Part shown: positions 8,844-18,129 of the stretch, one piece after another
Numbering within the stretch: position 1 is the first letter of the stretch
Layout of the letters: every line of letters starts with the position of its first letter
Assembly (NCBI GenBank): GCA_963742795.1
Contig: CAVUNL010000005.1
Coordinates: 62,001 to 126,000, forward strand
Length of the DNA: 64,000 nucleotides
From: Palsa-504 sp963742795
GTDB taxonomy: Bacteria; Actinomycetota; Actinomycetes; Streptosporangiales; Streptosporangiaceae
Direction: 5' to 3'
Program-made: the position numbers and the translations under genes
The notes under the pieces: model-generated
What the model was told of the DNA's origin: nothing
What the model saw: the letters and a program-made list of their open reading frames with translations, nothing else
Databases searched by the model: none

Positions 8844-8873
8844 GGGACTTTGGTCCTATATTCCGAACGGACC
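8844..8873 (-). promoter_or_regulatory. Paired DevR-type boxes upstream of stress protein gene
   Basis: On the minus strand GGTCCGTTCGGAAT is followed by AGGACCAAAGTCCC with centres 16 bp apart. TATA lies between them. The target is the stress protein starting at 8759. Confidence 0.7.
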
Positions 8874-8925
8874 GGCGATCTGCGGCCGGCGGACCAGCCC
8901 GCAGCCCGGCGAAGTCAGCCCCGGC

Positions 8926-11235
8926 TCACCGCAGCACTTCGCAGGCCGGGTTGATCATCGCGGGATGACCGTCCCCGCCGATGCCGACCATGCCGTGCAG
9001 GCGGACCTGGCGGCCTGGCTCGACGCCCGCGATCTGTGTGCGGCCGTAGAACACGGCGGTCAGCTCGCCGGTCGAGTCGGCCACCTCGTAGGCCAGCACG
9101 TTGTTTCGCGGAACCGGACGGACCTGCGAAGCGCGCAGGCGGCCCTGCACGGTGGCTTGCCCGGGCTGCCGCAGCGACCCGATCGGGTCGGTACCGGGCG
9201 GCGGTACCGGCCACTCGTAGTCCCGGAGGCTGTCGGTCTTGGCCGCCCGGGCCCGCTTCGCATGCAGCGTCTCGACCTTGTGCTGCACGTCGAACGGGAT
9301 GATGGTGGCCGCCGCAGACGGGACCCGGCTGACCACGCGGGCGATCCGGTCCGCCGTGTGGTCGTGTAGCAGCCGGCTGGCCAGGACCGGGTAGCTGCGG
9401 CGCGGCAGTACGACGGTCACGTGCGTGCCGGGTGTGGCCGCCTCGGCCGTGGCCAGCCGGGCCGCGGCGTGGGCCAGCCGACGGTCGGGGCAGTCCGCGA
9501 GTTCCAGCGGGACCCCGGTGCCCGCCTCCAGCCACTGCCGCCGCAACTTGTCGGCCCGGGTGCTGTCCACGCTGAAGTGCACCGCCCGCAAGCTCGACGG
9601 GTGCAGGCTCTTGGCGTACCTGAGCGCCGCGATGGTGGCCAGGTCGTAGCTGTCGACCAGCACCAGGACGGCGCGGCGGGAGAAGTTCGGTGTATGCGGC
9701 CGCAGGTCGCCCGCGTTCGGGTCGTCCAGGATGGCCGCCTCGTGCCGGTATTCCCGGTTGAGCCGGATGAGCAGGTACACCAGGGCCGGGAACAGGATGA
9801 CGATGAGCCAGGCGCCCTCGGTGAACTTCACCACCGCGAACAGCACCACGACCAGCGCGGTATAAATCCCGCACGCGGCGTTGATCGCGAGCCTGCGGCG
9901 CCAGCCCGGCTGCCGGTTCCGGCGGTGGTAGCGGGCCATGCCGAACCCGGCCATGGCGAAGCCAGTGAACACGCCGATGGCGTAGAAGGGGATGAGGGCG
10001 TCGACGGTCGCGCCCGCCACCAGCATCAGCGTCACCGACAGCGCAGTGAGCAGGACGATCCCGTTGGAGAACACCAGCCGGTGGCCGCGCCGGGTCAGCC
10101 ACCGGGGTAGGAAGGAGTCCTCGGCGACGAAGCTGGCCAGGAACGGGAAGCCGGTGAAGCTGGTGTTGCCGCCGGTGAACAAGATGGCGGCGGTCGCGGC
10201 CTGGAGGAAGTAGAACATGACCTGCCCGGCCAGGGTGTGCCCGAACACCTGCCCGGCTTCCTGGGCCAGCACGGTCGGGAACCCGGCGGTGTAGGGGGTG
10301 GCGTGGGTGACGTGCGCGAGCCAGGAGATGCCGGCGATCAGGAACGCTACGGTCGCGCCCTGCATGGCCAGGATCTGCCGCGCGTTGCGGCCTTCGGGCG
10401 GGCGCAGCGCGCTGACCGCGTTGGAGACGGCCTCGATCCCGGTGAGCGAGGAGCCGCCGTTGGCGAAGGCCCGCGCCATGATGTAGATGGCGCCGAACGC
10501 GATTAGCCCTGAGTGCGATCCGATGGCGACCGTGCCAGCCCCGGTCTGGACGTGCGGCAGGTCGCCGGCCAGTTCCCGGACCACGCCGGCGACGATCATC
10601 GCGATCACCGAGATGGCGAACAGGTAGGTCGGCAGCGCGAAGATCCGGCCCGCCTCGCGGATGCCGCGCAGGTTCCCCAGGCACATGAACAGGATGGCCA
10701 CCACCGAGATGACCAGCAGGATCTTGGGGCCGATGACCGGGATCCTGGACAGCGCCGGGAATGCTGACACGATCGCCGCGCTGCCCGCGGCGGTCTGCAC
10801 CGCGACCGTGACCACGTAGTCGATCAGCAGCGCGACCGCGGCGACCTGCGCCACCCGCGGGCCGAAGTTCTCCCGGGCCACCACGTAGGAGCCGCCCGCC
10901 CGGGTGTACACCGACACCACCTGGCGGTAGGACAACACGACCAGCAGCACGCCGAACAAGACCAGCAGCGTCAGCGGCAGCACCAGCGTGAACGCCGCCA
11001 GGCCGAAGAACGGGAGCAGCGCGTACAGGATCTCCTCGGTGCCGTACGCGGCCGAGGAGAGCCCGTCGCAGGACAGCACGCCGAGCGCGAGCGACTTGGA
11101 CAGGCGCTGGCTGCTCAGCTGCTCGGTCACCAGCGGCGGGCCGAGCAGCCGACGCTTGGCGCCGTACCAGAAGCCATCCGGCAGCTCGGGCACCTGATGC
11201 TGCGCCGGACCGGTCAGGTCTGCCGCTGCCACCAT
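8926..11235 (-). CDS. APC-superfamily permease fused to a C-terminal OB-fold domain
   Basis: 769 aa from the ATG at 11235, fixed by GGGAGG 7 nt upstream. Residues about 45-480 hold roughly twelve hydrophobic helices with the KimA/APC-type opening (LSKSLALGVLSCDGLSSAAYGTEE). About 500-680 is a cytosolic region, and the last ~60 residues (TGELTAVFYGRTQIAGVEPG, then RLHGMVGIGGDG) resemble the small actinobacterial OB-fold proteins. In Mycobacterium an APC permease (Rv2690c) and an OB-fold protein (Rv2694c) are separate neighbours of the Trk potassium genes; here they appear as one chain. Potassium uptake is a reasonable but unproven guess. A DevR-type box lies 75 bp upstream in a segment duplicated at 57919-58029. 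Confidence 0.85.
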   Translation of the reverse strand: MVAAADLTGPAQHQVPELPDGFWYGAKRRLLGPPLVTEQLSSQRLSKSLALGVLSCDGLSSAAYGTEEILYALLPFFGLAAFTLVLPLTLLVLFGVLLVVLSYRQVVSVYTRAGGSYVVARENFGPRVAQVAAVALLIDYVVTVAVQTAAGSAAIVSAFPALSRIPVIGPKILLVISVVAILFMCLGNLRGIREAGRIFALPTYLFAISVIAMIVAGVVRELAGDLPHVQTGAGTVAIGSHSGLIAFGAIYIMARAFANGGSSLTGIEAVSNAVSALRPPEGRNARQILAMQGATVAFLIAGISWLAHVTHATPYTAGFPTVLAQEAGQVFGHTLAGQVMFYFLQAATAAILFTGGNTSFTGFPFLASFVAEDSFLPRWLTRRGHRLVFSNGIVLLTALSVTLMLVAGATVDALIPFYAIGVFTGFAMAGFGMARYHRRNRQPGWRRRLAINAACGIYTALVVVLFAVVKFTEGAWLIVILFPALVYLLIRLNREYRHEAAILDDPNAGDLRPHTPNFSRRAVLVLVDSYDLATIAALRYAKSLHPSSLRAVHFSVDSTRADKLRRQWLEAGTGVPLELADCPDRRLAHAAARLATAEAATPGTHVTVVLPRRSYPVLASRLLHDHTADRIARVVSRVPSAAATIIPFDVQHKVETLHAKRARAAKTDSLRDYEWPVPPPGTDPIGSLRQPGQATVQGRLRASQVRPVPRNNVLAYEVADSTGELTAVFYGRTQIAGVEPGRQVRLHGMVGIGGDGHPAMINPACEVLR

Positions 11236-11346
11236 CTGGTCCTCCCACGATCGATTCCGACAACTCGAGGAAACGCCGCGCCGCGGGTCGCGGCCAGAGT
11301 CCAAGGTGAGGGACCTTTGGCATATCCAGAGGTGAGCTGGGTGTCT
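11236..11346. repeat. Promoter-region repeat, copy 1
   Basis: 111 bp that align without gaps to 57919-58029, about 95 positions identical by eye. The copy begins at the start of the APC permease and includes its ribosome site and DevR box. See the second copy and the finding. Confidence 0.85.
11310..11323 (-). promoter_or_regulatory. DevR-type box
   Basis: GGGACCTTTGGCAT, between the permease (start 11235, minus) and the stress protein (start 11538, plus). The core is identical in the duplicated copy at 57993. Confidence 0.65.
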
Positions 11347-11406
11347 GCCGGGCGCCCCGCCCGCCAGGGCGATGATCAGCCCGCCAGGCGCCGCGCCTGA
11401 CCGGTA

Positions 11407-11420
11407 GGGCCGAAGGTCCC
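11407..11420 (+). promoter_or_regulatory. DevR-type box
   Basis: GGGCCGAAGGTCCC lies 118 bp upstream of the stress protein pair on the plus strand. A tandem AAGTAGTT(A/G)CCC repeat and the AT-rich CATTAAGT follow at about 11490-11516 and could include the -10. Confidence 0.65.
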
Positions 11421-11537
11421 GTCTTGAGCGTGCTTCGGGCTCTGGCGTTCCGCATGAGGCAGGACTACAAAGGCCGCGAGGGAAAGGGAAAGTAGTTACC
11501 CATTAAGTAGTTGCCCGTCGGTGAAGGGACAGGACCC

Positions 11538-11957
11538 ATGTATGACAGGATTCTGGTCGCCGTAGACCATTCGGAGATGTCCGACCGCGCGGTCCTCGCC
11601 GCCCGGGACCTGGCCGTCCTGTCCAAGGGCGAGGTGTGGGTGCTTCACCTGCGGGAACGCGAGATGGGGTTCAAGACCGGCGTGCTGACGATAGACGAGA
11701 CCACACAAGACGCGAACGCCCAAGTGGCGGCTTCCGTAGAGGTGCTCACCGAGGCCGGGGTCAAGGCGCACGGCGACGTCAGGAACACCATTTTCGGATT
11801 GGCCGCGCGCGAGATCGTCAACGACGCCATAGAGGTCGACGCCGACGTGATCGTGATGGGCTCACGCGGCCGCAGCGACATCGCCGGGCTGCTCCTCGGC
11901 AGCACCGCGCATAAGGTCATTCACCTCAGCGACCGGCCGGTCCTGGTCGTCCGCTGA
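11538..11957 (+). CDS. Universal stress protein, single domain
   Basis: 139 aa UspA-fold protein. The ATP-binding loop is GSRGRSDIAGLLLGST near the C-terminus, followed by the usual DRPVLVV strand. The start ATG at 11538 is preceded by GAAGGGAC. It is the first gene of a two-gene operon with the next stress protein (18-bp gap). Boxes at 11310 and 11407 make DevR control likely. Confidence 0.93.
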   Translation: MYDRILVAVDHSEMSDRAVLAARDLAVLSKGEVWVLHLREREMGFKTGVLTIDETTQDANAQVAASVEVLTEAGVKAHGDVRNTIFGLAAREIVNDAIEVDADVIVMGSRGRSDIAGLLLGSTAHKVIHLSDRPVLVVR

Positions 11958-11975
11958 TCCCTCACTGGAGGAACG

Positions 11976-12470
11976 ATGAGCAAGAACATCGTGCTGGCCG
12001 TCGATGCGGCCTCCCACGACCCCGCCCGCCACGTCCGGGCCGCCGCGGACATGACCCGCGACCTCGGCCGTGACAGCGGCGACCACGTCGTCGTCCTGCA
12101 CGTGCACGAGTTCGCCACCGGCCGCTTCGGCCACATCCAGGTGGACTGCGGCGACGGAGAAGGCGAAGCCGTGGTCTCCAAGATCGTGGCCGACCTGCAG
12201 GCGGCGGGCGTCAGCGCGGAAGGCGAGATCCGCGAGGCCAACCTCGGGCACATCGCCCGGGCCATCCTGCACGCGGCCCAGGACCACGACGCGCGCCTGG
12301 TCGTGCTCGGCTCGAGCAGCCGCACTGACCTGCCCCGTATTCTGCTGGGTAGCGTGGCCAGCCGACTGCTGCACATGGCCACCCGGCCGGTCCTGATCGT
12401 GCCCAGGACGGACGCCCACGCCGAGCCGGCCGAGTCGCCGGCCGTGGCCGCGACCGCCAGTGCGGACTAG
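11976..12470 (+). CDS. Universal stress protein-like, second gene of operon
   Basis: 164 aa with the UspA fold and the ATP-loop variant GSSSRTDLPRILLGS. The glycine after the first Ser of the usual G-2x-G pattern is replaced (GSSS for GSRG), so nucleotide binding is uncertain. The C-terminal 20 residues are Ala/Glu-rich and probably disordered. GGAGGAACG precedes the ATG. Co-transcribed with 11538-11957 and convergent with the tandem stress protein at 12506-13351. Confidence 0.85.
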   Translation: MSKNIVLAVDAASHDPARHVRAAADMTRDLGRDSGDHVVVLHVHEFATGRFGHIQVDCGDGEGEAVVSKIVADLQAAGVSAEGEIREANLGHIARAILHAAQDHDARLVVLGSSSRTDLPRILLGSVASRLLHMATRPVLIVPRTDAHAEPAESPAVAATASAD

Positions 12471-12505
12471 TGCAGCTCTGGTGCCACGTCCGGACTCATC
12501 CAGGG

Positions 12506-13351
12506 TTACCGCGCCGACGGGTGAACGACGGCGACCGGGCAGGGTGAATGGTGCACCAGCGCCCCGGCGACCGAGCCGAGGCTCATGCCCTCCACGCCGC
12601 CCAGGCCGCGTGACCCCACCACGATCAGCTGAGCCTCGGCTGCGGCCGTCAGCAGCGCCGAGCGCGGGGTCCCGAACGTCACCTGCCGCAGCACCGTGAT
12701 CTCGGGGTGCTCCTTCTCGTGAAGGGTCATCTGGCGGCTGAAGTCGTCTTCCATTCGCTGCATGCCGCCGAGTCGGCCGGGCGCGTCCGCTAGGGCGCAC
12801 ACCGCGACGAGGGGCACGTCGCGTAGCGCCGCCTCCTCGATGGCGAACGTCAGCGCCTCCTGTGAAGCCGGTGATCCGTCGACGCCGACCACCACCGGGC
12901 CAGGGGACCGGTTGACCGGCCGCCACTGCCCGCGGACGACCACGACCCGTCCCCGACCGTGGCATGCTACCCGCCAGGAAACCGATCCCAGCGACGAGTC
13001 GGCCAGCCCGCCGTGGCCGCGGGAACCGACCACGACCATCTCGGCGGTACTGCTGCGCTCGCACAGCACATGAGCCGGCGACCCTTCGGCCAGCACGGTA
13101 CGGACGTCCGGGAGGTCGGGGACCGCCTCGGCGAGCCGCATCCCGCGGGCGAGGACGTCCCCGCCGGGCTGCTGGGCCCGGTCATGGGCTCCCCAGTCAC
13201 CGAGCTGCAGCAGGTCAGCTGCCGGCCAGGCGAAGCAGATGGTCAGCGCGGTTCCGCGGGCCCAGGCTTCCCTGGCCGCCCAGCGCAGGGCCTCAGCGCT
13301 GCCTGACGACCCGTCGTATCCGGCTATGATCCCGTCAGTCATCCCAGTCAT
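12506..13351 (-). CDS. Tandem universal stress protein
   Basis: 281 aa with two UspA domains (about 6-140 and 150-281), like the mycobacterial DosR-regulated double-domain stress proteins. Domain 1 has GSRGHGGLADSSLGS and domain 2 GSRGLGGVEGMSLGS, both good ATP loops. The ATG at 13351 has AAGGAGG 10 nt upstream; the longer open frame to 13591 has no such support. Upstream lie a doubled AAGGTCCCGC half-site (13437-13460) and a perfect box at 13553. Confidence 0.93.
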   Translation of the reverse strand: MTGMTDGIIAGYDGSSGSAEALRWAAREAWARGTALTICFAWPAADLLQLGDWGAHDRAQQPGGDVLARGMRLAEAVPDLPDVRTVLAEGSPAHVLCERSSTAEMVVVGSRGHGGLADSSLGSVSWRVACHGRGRVVVVRGQWRPVNRSPGPVVVGVDGSPASQEALTFAIEEAALRDVPLVAVCALADAPGRLGGMQRMEDDFSRQMTLHEKEHPEITVLRQVTFGTPRSALLTAAAEAQLIVVGSRGLGGVEGMSLGSVAGALVHHSPCPVAVVHPSAR

Positions 13352-13436
13352 GGCGACCTCCTTGCCTACTGGACGTGACCTCAGCGGCCTGTCATTACCC
13401 TCAACCTCGCCCCGCCCAGCCGCGGGGTACAGGGGA

Positions 13437-13460
13437 GAAGGTCCCGCGCAAGGTCCCGCA
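13437..13460 (-). promoter_or_regulatory. Tandem DevR half-sites
   Basis: Two copies of AAGGTCCCGC in direct orientation with 12-bp spacing, 86-109 bp upstream of the tandem stress protein. Each matches the right half of the palindromic box. Binding here is less certain than at the full palindromes. Confidence 0.45.
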
Positions 13461-13552
13461 TGGTGAGCCCGCGGACCGCATGACGCCGGGAATGACGCAG
13501 CGGGCCGCGCAGGATTGCCACGGCTACCAGGCGGCCCGGTACGCGTAAAAGC

Positions 13553-13566
13553 GGGACCTTGGTCCC
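13553..13566 (+). promoter_or_regulatory. Perfect DevR-type palindrome
   Basis: GGGACCTTGGTCCC is a perfect 14-bp palindrome between the divergent tandem stress protein (minus) and the 133-aa hypothetical gene (plus, start 13633). The inverse form occurs at 40364 before pta. Confidence 0.75.
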
Positions 13567-13632
13567 TAGGCGCGCGGCCGCAGGGCGCCATGAAATGAGA
13601 CCCGTCGCGCCCGTGAAAGGTCCTCAGCCGCT

Positions 13633-14034
13633 ATGTCTACCGCCGACCCGGTACAGGAGCATCAGGCGCGCTGCCTAGCGCCCCTGATCAGCCTACGGAT
13701 GCTGGCCCAGGGCGAGGCGGGAGCGCCCCTCCCGCGCTGGGTAGTGGTCGAGGTCGCCCAGGCGACCAACACGGTGCTCGCTGAGATCGACGCCGCCGGC
13801 CGTGCCGTGCTTACCGCTGCCGGTGCCGGTGCCGGCCATCCGGGGGACGGGACATTCCTCCGGGTGAGGCTGGACCGGCTGGCGACCGCGGCCAGCGACG
13901 CGATAGCCGCGGCCCGCGCGGGGGACTTTGGCGAGATGCGCCGGCATCTGTGCAGGTTCGACGTACTGACCTCGGCGATCTGGACGGTGCAGGACGCCGT
14001 TTACGGACCACGCCGGGTCAGCGCCGCACCATAA
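13633..14034 (+). CDS. Hypothetical protein under a DevR-type box
   Basis: 133 aa, alpha-helical, no membrane segment, family not recognised. It has a short N-terminal acidic/polar stretch, then helices rich in Ala/Arg (LDRLATAASDAIAAARAGDF). The start ATG at 13633 is preceded by a weak AAAGG. A perfect box at 13553 lies 67 bp upstream, making it a candidate new regulon member. Nothing in the sequence indicates an enzyme active site. Confidence 0.6.
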   Translation: MSTADPVQEHQARCLAPLISLRMLAQGEAGAPLPRWVVVEVAQATNTVLAEIDAAGRAVLTAAGAGAGHPGDGTFLRVRLDRLATAASDAIAAARAGDFGEMRRHLCRFDVLTSAIWTVQDAVYGPRRVSAAP

Positions 14035-14184
14035 GCGCAGGCTGACCTTGCGCAGGGGCACACTGGGAACATGACAGATGATCACACCGCCGGCGACCCG
14101 CAGCCGCAGCCCGGCGTGGCCGACCTCGTTCTCGCGGGGCCGCAGGGTGCCGATGCTGGACCGGGCCTCCGCGCAGATGGATCG

Positions 14185-15489
14185 TCACCCCTCCAGCAGC
14201 CCCAGCTCGCGGCACCGGGCGACCGCCTGGCTCCGTGATGAGGCGCCCAGCTTCCGGTACACCGACATTGCCTGTGACCTGATGGTGTTGCGGGAACGGA
14301 ACATCTGCGCGGCGATCTCCGGCATCGATAGGTGCGTGGCGAGCAGCGGCAGCAGGCGGAGCTCGGCGGCGGTCAGTGACGACATCCCGGTGACGGGTGT
14401 ACCGCGCTCCTCGGAGAGCCGGGCCCGGAGCGCCTCGGCCTGGCCGGTCAGGGTGCCGAGGTCTGGCCGGTGCCTGAGCAGCTCGTCCACCTCTTGCATG
14501 AGCGTCCTGGCCCCTGCTATGTCAGCGATCGCGATGTGGGCGCCAGCGAGCTCGATCCTGGCCTGTACGGCGAGGTGAGGCAGGGCGTAGGTCAGCATGG
14601 GCCGCAGATGCTGGGCCCTGACGAGCTCCTGGCGTACCGCCGTGACGTCTCCCCGGTGCCAGGCCGTGCGGGCATGCACCGCGCAGACAAGGGGGGTCGC
14701 ATAGCTCTCCTCCATCCCGGCCCGGCGCAAAGCGGTGCGCGCTTGCCCGGTTAGCTCCTCGGCCCGCTCCCACTGGCCGCCTGCCATGGCCACCAGCGCT
14801 CGCTCGCACAGCGCGACCGCGACAGTCTCGTGCACGCCGGCCCGTTCCCCGATGCCGACCGCGTCCTCGAAGGACGCGTCGGCGCCATCCAGGTCACCGG
14901 ACAGCACGCGCGCGAGCCCCTGAGCAAGCGCGGCCACGGGTGCCGCGATGTAGTCAGCTGCGAACCGCCGCACGGCCTCGTCCGCGTCGGCGCGCATCTG
15001 CTTGACCCCGGACCGGCACAAGATGGCCCGGAGCGCGGCGGCCCACGCCTCGGCGCCGGGGTCACCGGGCCCGGCCGCGTCCCGCCAGCGGTCGACCATG
15101 TCGGCCCATCGTCCGGCGTCGGCTGGCCGCGCCGTCAACGCGGCAAAGATCGCGCCCTGCGCGGCGAGAATCGGGCGCCCCTGGATCACGTCCCGGTCTT
15201 CCAGCCATTGGAACCACCGTCGGACGGTTGCGATCCGGCCTTGCTGATAGGCCGGCACCGCCATCTTCGCCACCAGGTCAGCGACCTCATCGACGTCTCC
15301 CGCTGCGATGGAGTATTCCAGTGCCGCGTCGGGGAGGCCGTTGCGCACGCACCAAGCCGCCGCGCGCCGCCGCAGCAGGGGCATCAGTTCGGGCTCAAAG
15401 CGGCTTAGCTCCGCCAGAAGCATGTCGCGGAACAGGTGGTGGTAGCGGTACCACGAGGTACCGTCGGCTGTGCCGGTTACGAACGCCGT
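14185..15489 (-). pseudogene. MalT/LAL-type LuxR regulator, N-terminally truncated
   Basis: The open frame begins just after a TAA at 15490-15492 with TAFVTGTADG then WYRYHHLFRDMLL, the segment that follows the ATPase domain in large MalT-like regulators. Tetratricopeptide-like helices follow, then a C-terminal LuxR helix-turn-helix (LTAAELRLLPLLATHLSMPE, then RSRNTIRSQAMSVYRKLG). The ~400-residue STAND ATPase part is missing. An internal ATG at 15423 could give a 412-aa DNA-binding protein without the ligand switch, so residual function is possible. Confidence 0.82.
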
Positions 15490-15582
15490 TTACGCCCAGG
15501 GACGCGGCAGGCCAAGCGCCTCATTCCACGCCGGCTGAGCGGCTACGTTACGGAAAGATAACGACCCGGGTCCTGTGACAGA

Positions 15583-15596
15583 GGGACCTTCGTCCC
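15583..15596 (+). promoter_or_regulatory. DevR-type box upstream of MaoC hydratase
   Basis: GGGACCTTCGTCCC, a near-perfect palindrome, 36 bp before the ATG at 15632. This is close for an activator site, so transcription may start inside the spacer. Confidence 0.65.
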
Positions 15597-15631
15597 TGCC
15601 CAGACCGGCCGGGATCGGGCATGACTTGATC

Positions 15632-16051
15632 ATGACCGAAACAGCCTATGAGGACATCAAGGTCGACGATGAGGCCTCGCTCACCAGGACGATCACTGAA
15701 GCCCATATCGTGAATTTTGCCGGCCTTACCGGGGACTGGAATCCGGTTCACGCCGATGCCGAATATGCGGCACAGTCAATGTTCGGGGAGCGGATTGCCC
15801 ATGGCGTGCTCGTCGCGGGACTTATCTCTGCCGTGCTGGGTACTCAGCTTCCCGGGCCGGATTCTATTTACCTCGGCCAGGATCTCAAGTTCATAGCTCC
15901 CGTCAAGATCGGCGATACCGTCAAGGTCGTGGTAACGGTGCTGGAGAAACGTGACGACAAGAGGATCATAAAACTGCGGACGGCCGTGTCGAATCAGCGC
16001 GGCGAGCCGGTCATTGACGGCACCGCGGTCATGAAGAAGATAGGCCGGTAA
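15632..16051 (+). CDS. MaoC-type (R)-enoyl-CoA hydratase
   Basis: 139 aa hot-dog-fold protein. The hydratase-2 motif is visible as GLTGDWNPVHADAEYA (about 31-46), with the catalytic Asp/His pair, then FGERIAHGVL. It hydrates trans-2-enoyl-CoA to (R)-3-hydroxyacyl-CoA, as in PHA precursor supply or lipid turnover. The gene is AT-richer than its neighbours. It sits 36 bp upstream of pckG on the same strand and shares the DevR-type box. Confidence 0.88.
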   Translation: MTETAYEDIKVDDEASLTRTITEAHIVNFAGLTGDWNPVHADAEYAAQSMFGERIAHGVLVAGLISAVLGTQLPGPDSIYLGQDLKFIAPVKIGDTVKVVVTVLEKRDDKRIIKLRTAVSNQRGEPVIDGTAVMKKIGR

Positions 16052-16087
16052 GGCCTGTGCAGTCATCTGTTTAGCGGAGTGATAGCA

Positions 16088-17908
16088 ATGTCTACTACAG
16101 AACTTAGCGAAGGCTCAGCGGAAACGAGCCTTCCGGAGCTGGCCGCCTGGGTCGGCGAGATCGCGGAGCTGGCCAGGCCCGAGGCCGTGGTGTGGTGCGA
16201 CGGGTCGCGGGCCGAATGGGACCGGCTGACCGGCCTGCTGGTCGAGAACGGGACCTTCACCCGCCTGAACCCCAAGCTGCGGCCGAACAGCTTCTGGTGC
16301 CGGTCCGACCCCAGTGACGTAGCCCGGGTGGAGGACCGGACGTTCATCTGCTCCGAGCGGGAACAGGACGCGGGGCCGACGAACAACTGGATCGCGCCGG
16401 GCGAGATGCGCCAGACCTTCGCGGAGATCTTCGCCGGGTGTATGGCCGGGCGGACCATGTACGTGGTGCCGTTCTGCATGGGCCCGCTGGGCAGCCCGAT
16501 TTCCCAGCTGGGGGTGGAGATCACCGATTCGCCCTACGTGGTGGTCTCGATGCGGATCATGACCCGGATGGGCACGGCGGCGCTGGCCGCAATCGAGGAG
16601 TCCGGGTCGTTCGTCCGGTGCGTGCATTCGGTCGGCGCGCCGCTGTCGCCGGGCCAGGCGGACGTGCCGTGGCCGTGCAACTCGCTGAAGTACATCTCGC
16701 ACTTCCCCGAGACCAGAGAGATCTGGTCCTACGGGTCCGGCTACGGCGGGAACGCGCTGCTGGGCAAGAAATGCTATGCGCTGCGGATCGCCTCGGTGAT
16801 GGCGCGGGACGAGGGCTGGCTGGCCGAGCACATGCTCATCCTCAAGATAACCCCGCCTGGCGGCGAGCCGAAGTACATCACGGCGGCGTTCCCGTCCGCG
16901 TGCGGCAAGACGAACCTGGCCATGCTGCAGCCGACCATCCCTGGCTGGAAGGTCGAGGCGATCGGGGACGATATCGCCTGGATGCGCTTCGGGCCGGACG
17001 GGCGGCTGTACGCGATCAACCCGGAGGCCGGGTTCTTCGGGGTGGCCCCCGGCACGGGGATGAAGACCAACGCCAACGCGGTGAAGGCCATGTGGGGGAA
17101 CAGCATCTTCACCAACGTGGCGCTGACCGATGAGGGGGATGTGTGGTGGGAGGGGCTGACCGAAACCCCGCCGGCGCACCTGATCGACTGGCGGGGCCGG
17201 GACTGGACGCCCGGCTCGGTCGAACCGGCCGCGCACCCGAATTCGCGGTTTACCACCCCGGCGGCGCAGTGCCCGATCATCGCGCCGGAGTGGGAGGATC
17301 CGGCCGGGGTGCCGATCTCGGCGATCTTGTTCGGCGGTCGGCGGGCCTCCACGGTGCCGCTGGTGATCGAGTCGTTCGGCTGGGATCACGGGGTGTTCCT
17401 CGGCGCTAACGTGGCCTCGGAGAAGACCGCCGCGGCCGAGGGCGCCGTCGGCGAGCTACGGCACGACCCGTTCGCGATGCTGCCGTTCTGCGGCTACAAC
17501 ATGGGCGACTACTTCGGGTACTGGCTGAGCATCGGCCAGACGCACGACCAGGCCAAGCTGCCCAAGATCTTCTACGTCAACTGGTTCCGCAAGAACGCCG
17601 AGGGCAAGTTCGTGTGGCCGGGGTTCGGGGAGAACAGCCGGGTGCTGAAGTGGATCATCCAGCGGCTGGACGGCGAGACGGCGGCGACGTGGACCCCGGT
17701 CGGCTACCTGCCCGCACCGGGATCCCTCGACCTGGACGGCCTGGACATCACCTGGGCCGACCTGGCCCTGCTGCTCACCGTCGACTCCGCCGCCTGGAAG
17801 CTGGAGGTCGAGCACATCCCCGAGTTCTTCCGCACCTTCCACCGCCACCTTCCTGACCGGCTCTGGGATCTCCACCAGGAACTCGTCGACCGGCTCGGCA
17901 CGAGCTGA
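16088..17908 (+). CDS. pckG: Phosphoenolpyruvate carboxykinase (GTP)
   Basis: 606 aa, the normal length for the GTP-dependent enzyme, which converts oxaloacetate plus GTP to PEP, CO2 and GDP. The kinase-1 loop with the reactive Cys is FPSACGKTN (268-276). The PEP/metal region (MGPLGSPISQLGVEITDSPY) and NTNW-like SEREQDAGPTNNW block are present. GGAGTG precedes the ATG at 16088. It is probably co-transcribed with the MaoC gene and thus with the regulon box at 15583. In dormant actinobacteria this step can run in the anaplerotic direction. Confidence 0.97.
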   Translation: MSTTELSEGSAETSLPELAAWVGEIAELARPEAVVWCDGSRAEWDRLTGLLVENGTFTRLNPKLRPNSFWCRSDPSDVARVEDRTFICSEREQDAGPTNNWIAPGEMRQTFAEIFAGCMAGRTMYVVPFCMGPLGSPISQLGVEITDSPYVVVSMRIMTRMGTAALAAIEESGSFVRCVHSVGAPLSPGQADVPWPCNSLKYISHFPETREIWSYGSGYGGNALLGKKCYALRIASVMARDEGWLAEHMLILKITPPGGEPKYITAAFPSACGKTNLAMLQPTIPGWKVEAIGDDIAWMRFGPDGRLYAINPEAGFFGVAPGTGMKTNANAVKAMWGNSIFTNVALTDEGDVWWEGLTETPPAHLIDWRGRDWTPGSVEPAAHPNSRFTTPAAQCPIIAPEWEDPAGVPISAILFGGRRASTVPLVIESFGWDHGVFLGANVASEKTAAAEGAVGELRHDPFAMLPFCGYNMGDYFGYWLSIGQTHDQAKLPKIFYVNWFRKNAEGKFVWPGFGENSRVLKWIIQRLDGETAATWTPVGYLPAPGSLDLDGLDITWADLALLLTVDSAAWKLEVEHIPEFFRTFHRHLPDRLWDLHQELVDRLGTS

Positions 17909-17967
17909 GCCCGGATGCGGGCCAGGTAACCGAGGTGCCGGCTCGTGGAGGTTTACGCTGCCGCTGG

Positions 17968-18126
17968 TTACCGTGGCCCGTAGGCCCGCGTGCCCCGCTC
18001 GACGGCGCCGAGGTAGCCGCTCCGGCCGTAGCCGGGCCTGGCCGCGTCGGCCGCCGCGGCGAGCATGCTGTCGACGCCGACCTCGGCCAGGCGTTCGTCC
18101 CGATCGGCTTCGGCCCGGATCTGCTC
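17968..18126 (-). pseudogene. C-terminal scrap of an unrecognised protein
   Basis: About 50 residues ending SGYLGAVERGTRAYGPR before the stop at 17968. A near-identical tail occurs on the plus strand at 18299-18355. The 5' part is cut at about 18127, where a thiolase tail begins on the other strand. Family unknown. Confidence 0.55.
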
Positions 18127-18129
18127 CCA

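Noticed and set aside
8915..11455. 846-codon second minus-strand frame over the permease
   Set aside because: Frame-shifted shadow; the parallel frame has membrane helices and a good ribosome site.
14071..14235. Plus-strand frame starting MTDDHTAGDP
   Set aside because: It overlaps the helix-turn-helix of the LuxR gene on the other strand and shows no family features.
16115..17389. 424-codon antisense frame over pckG, and similar frames at 40957-42492 and 62378-63511
   Set aside because: Mirror of strongly conserved genes; Arg/Pro/His-rich with no family features.
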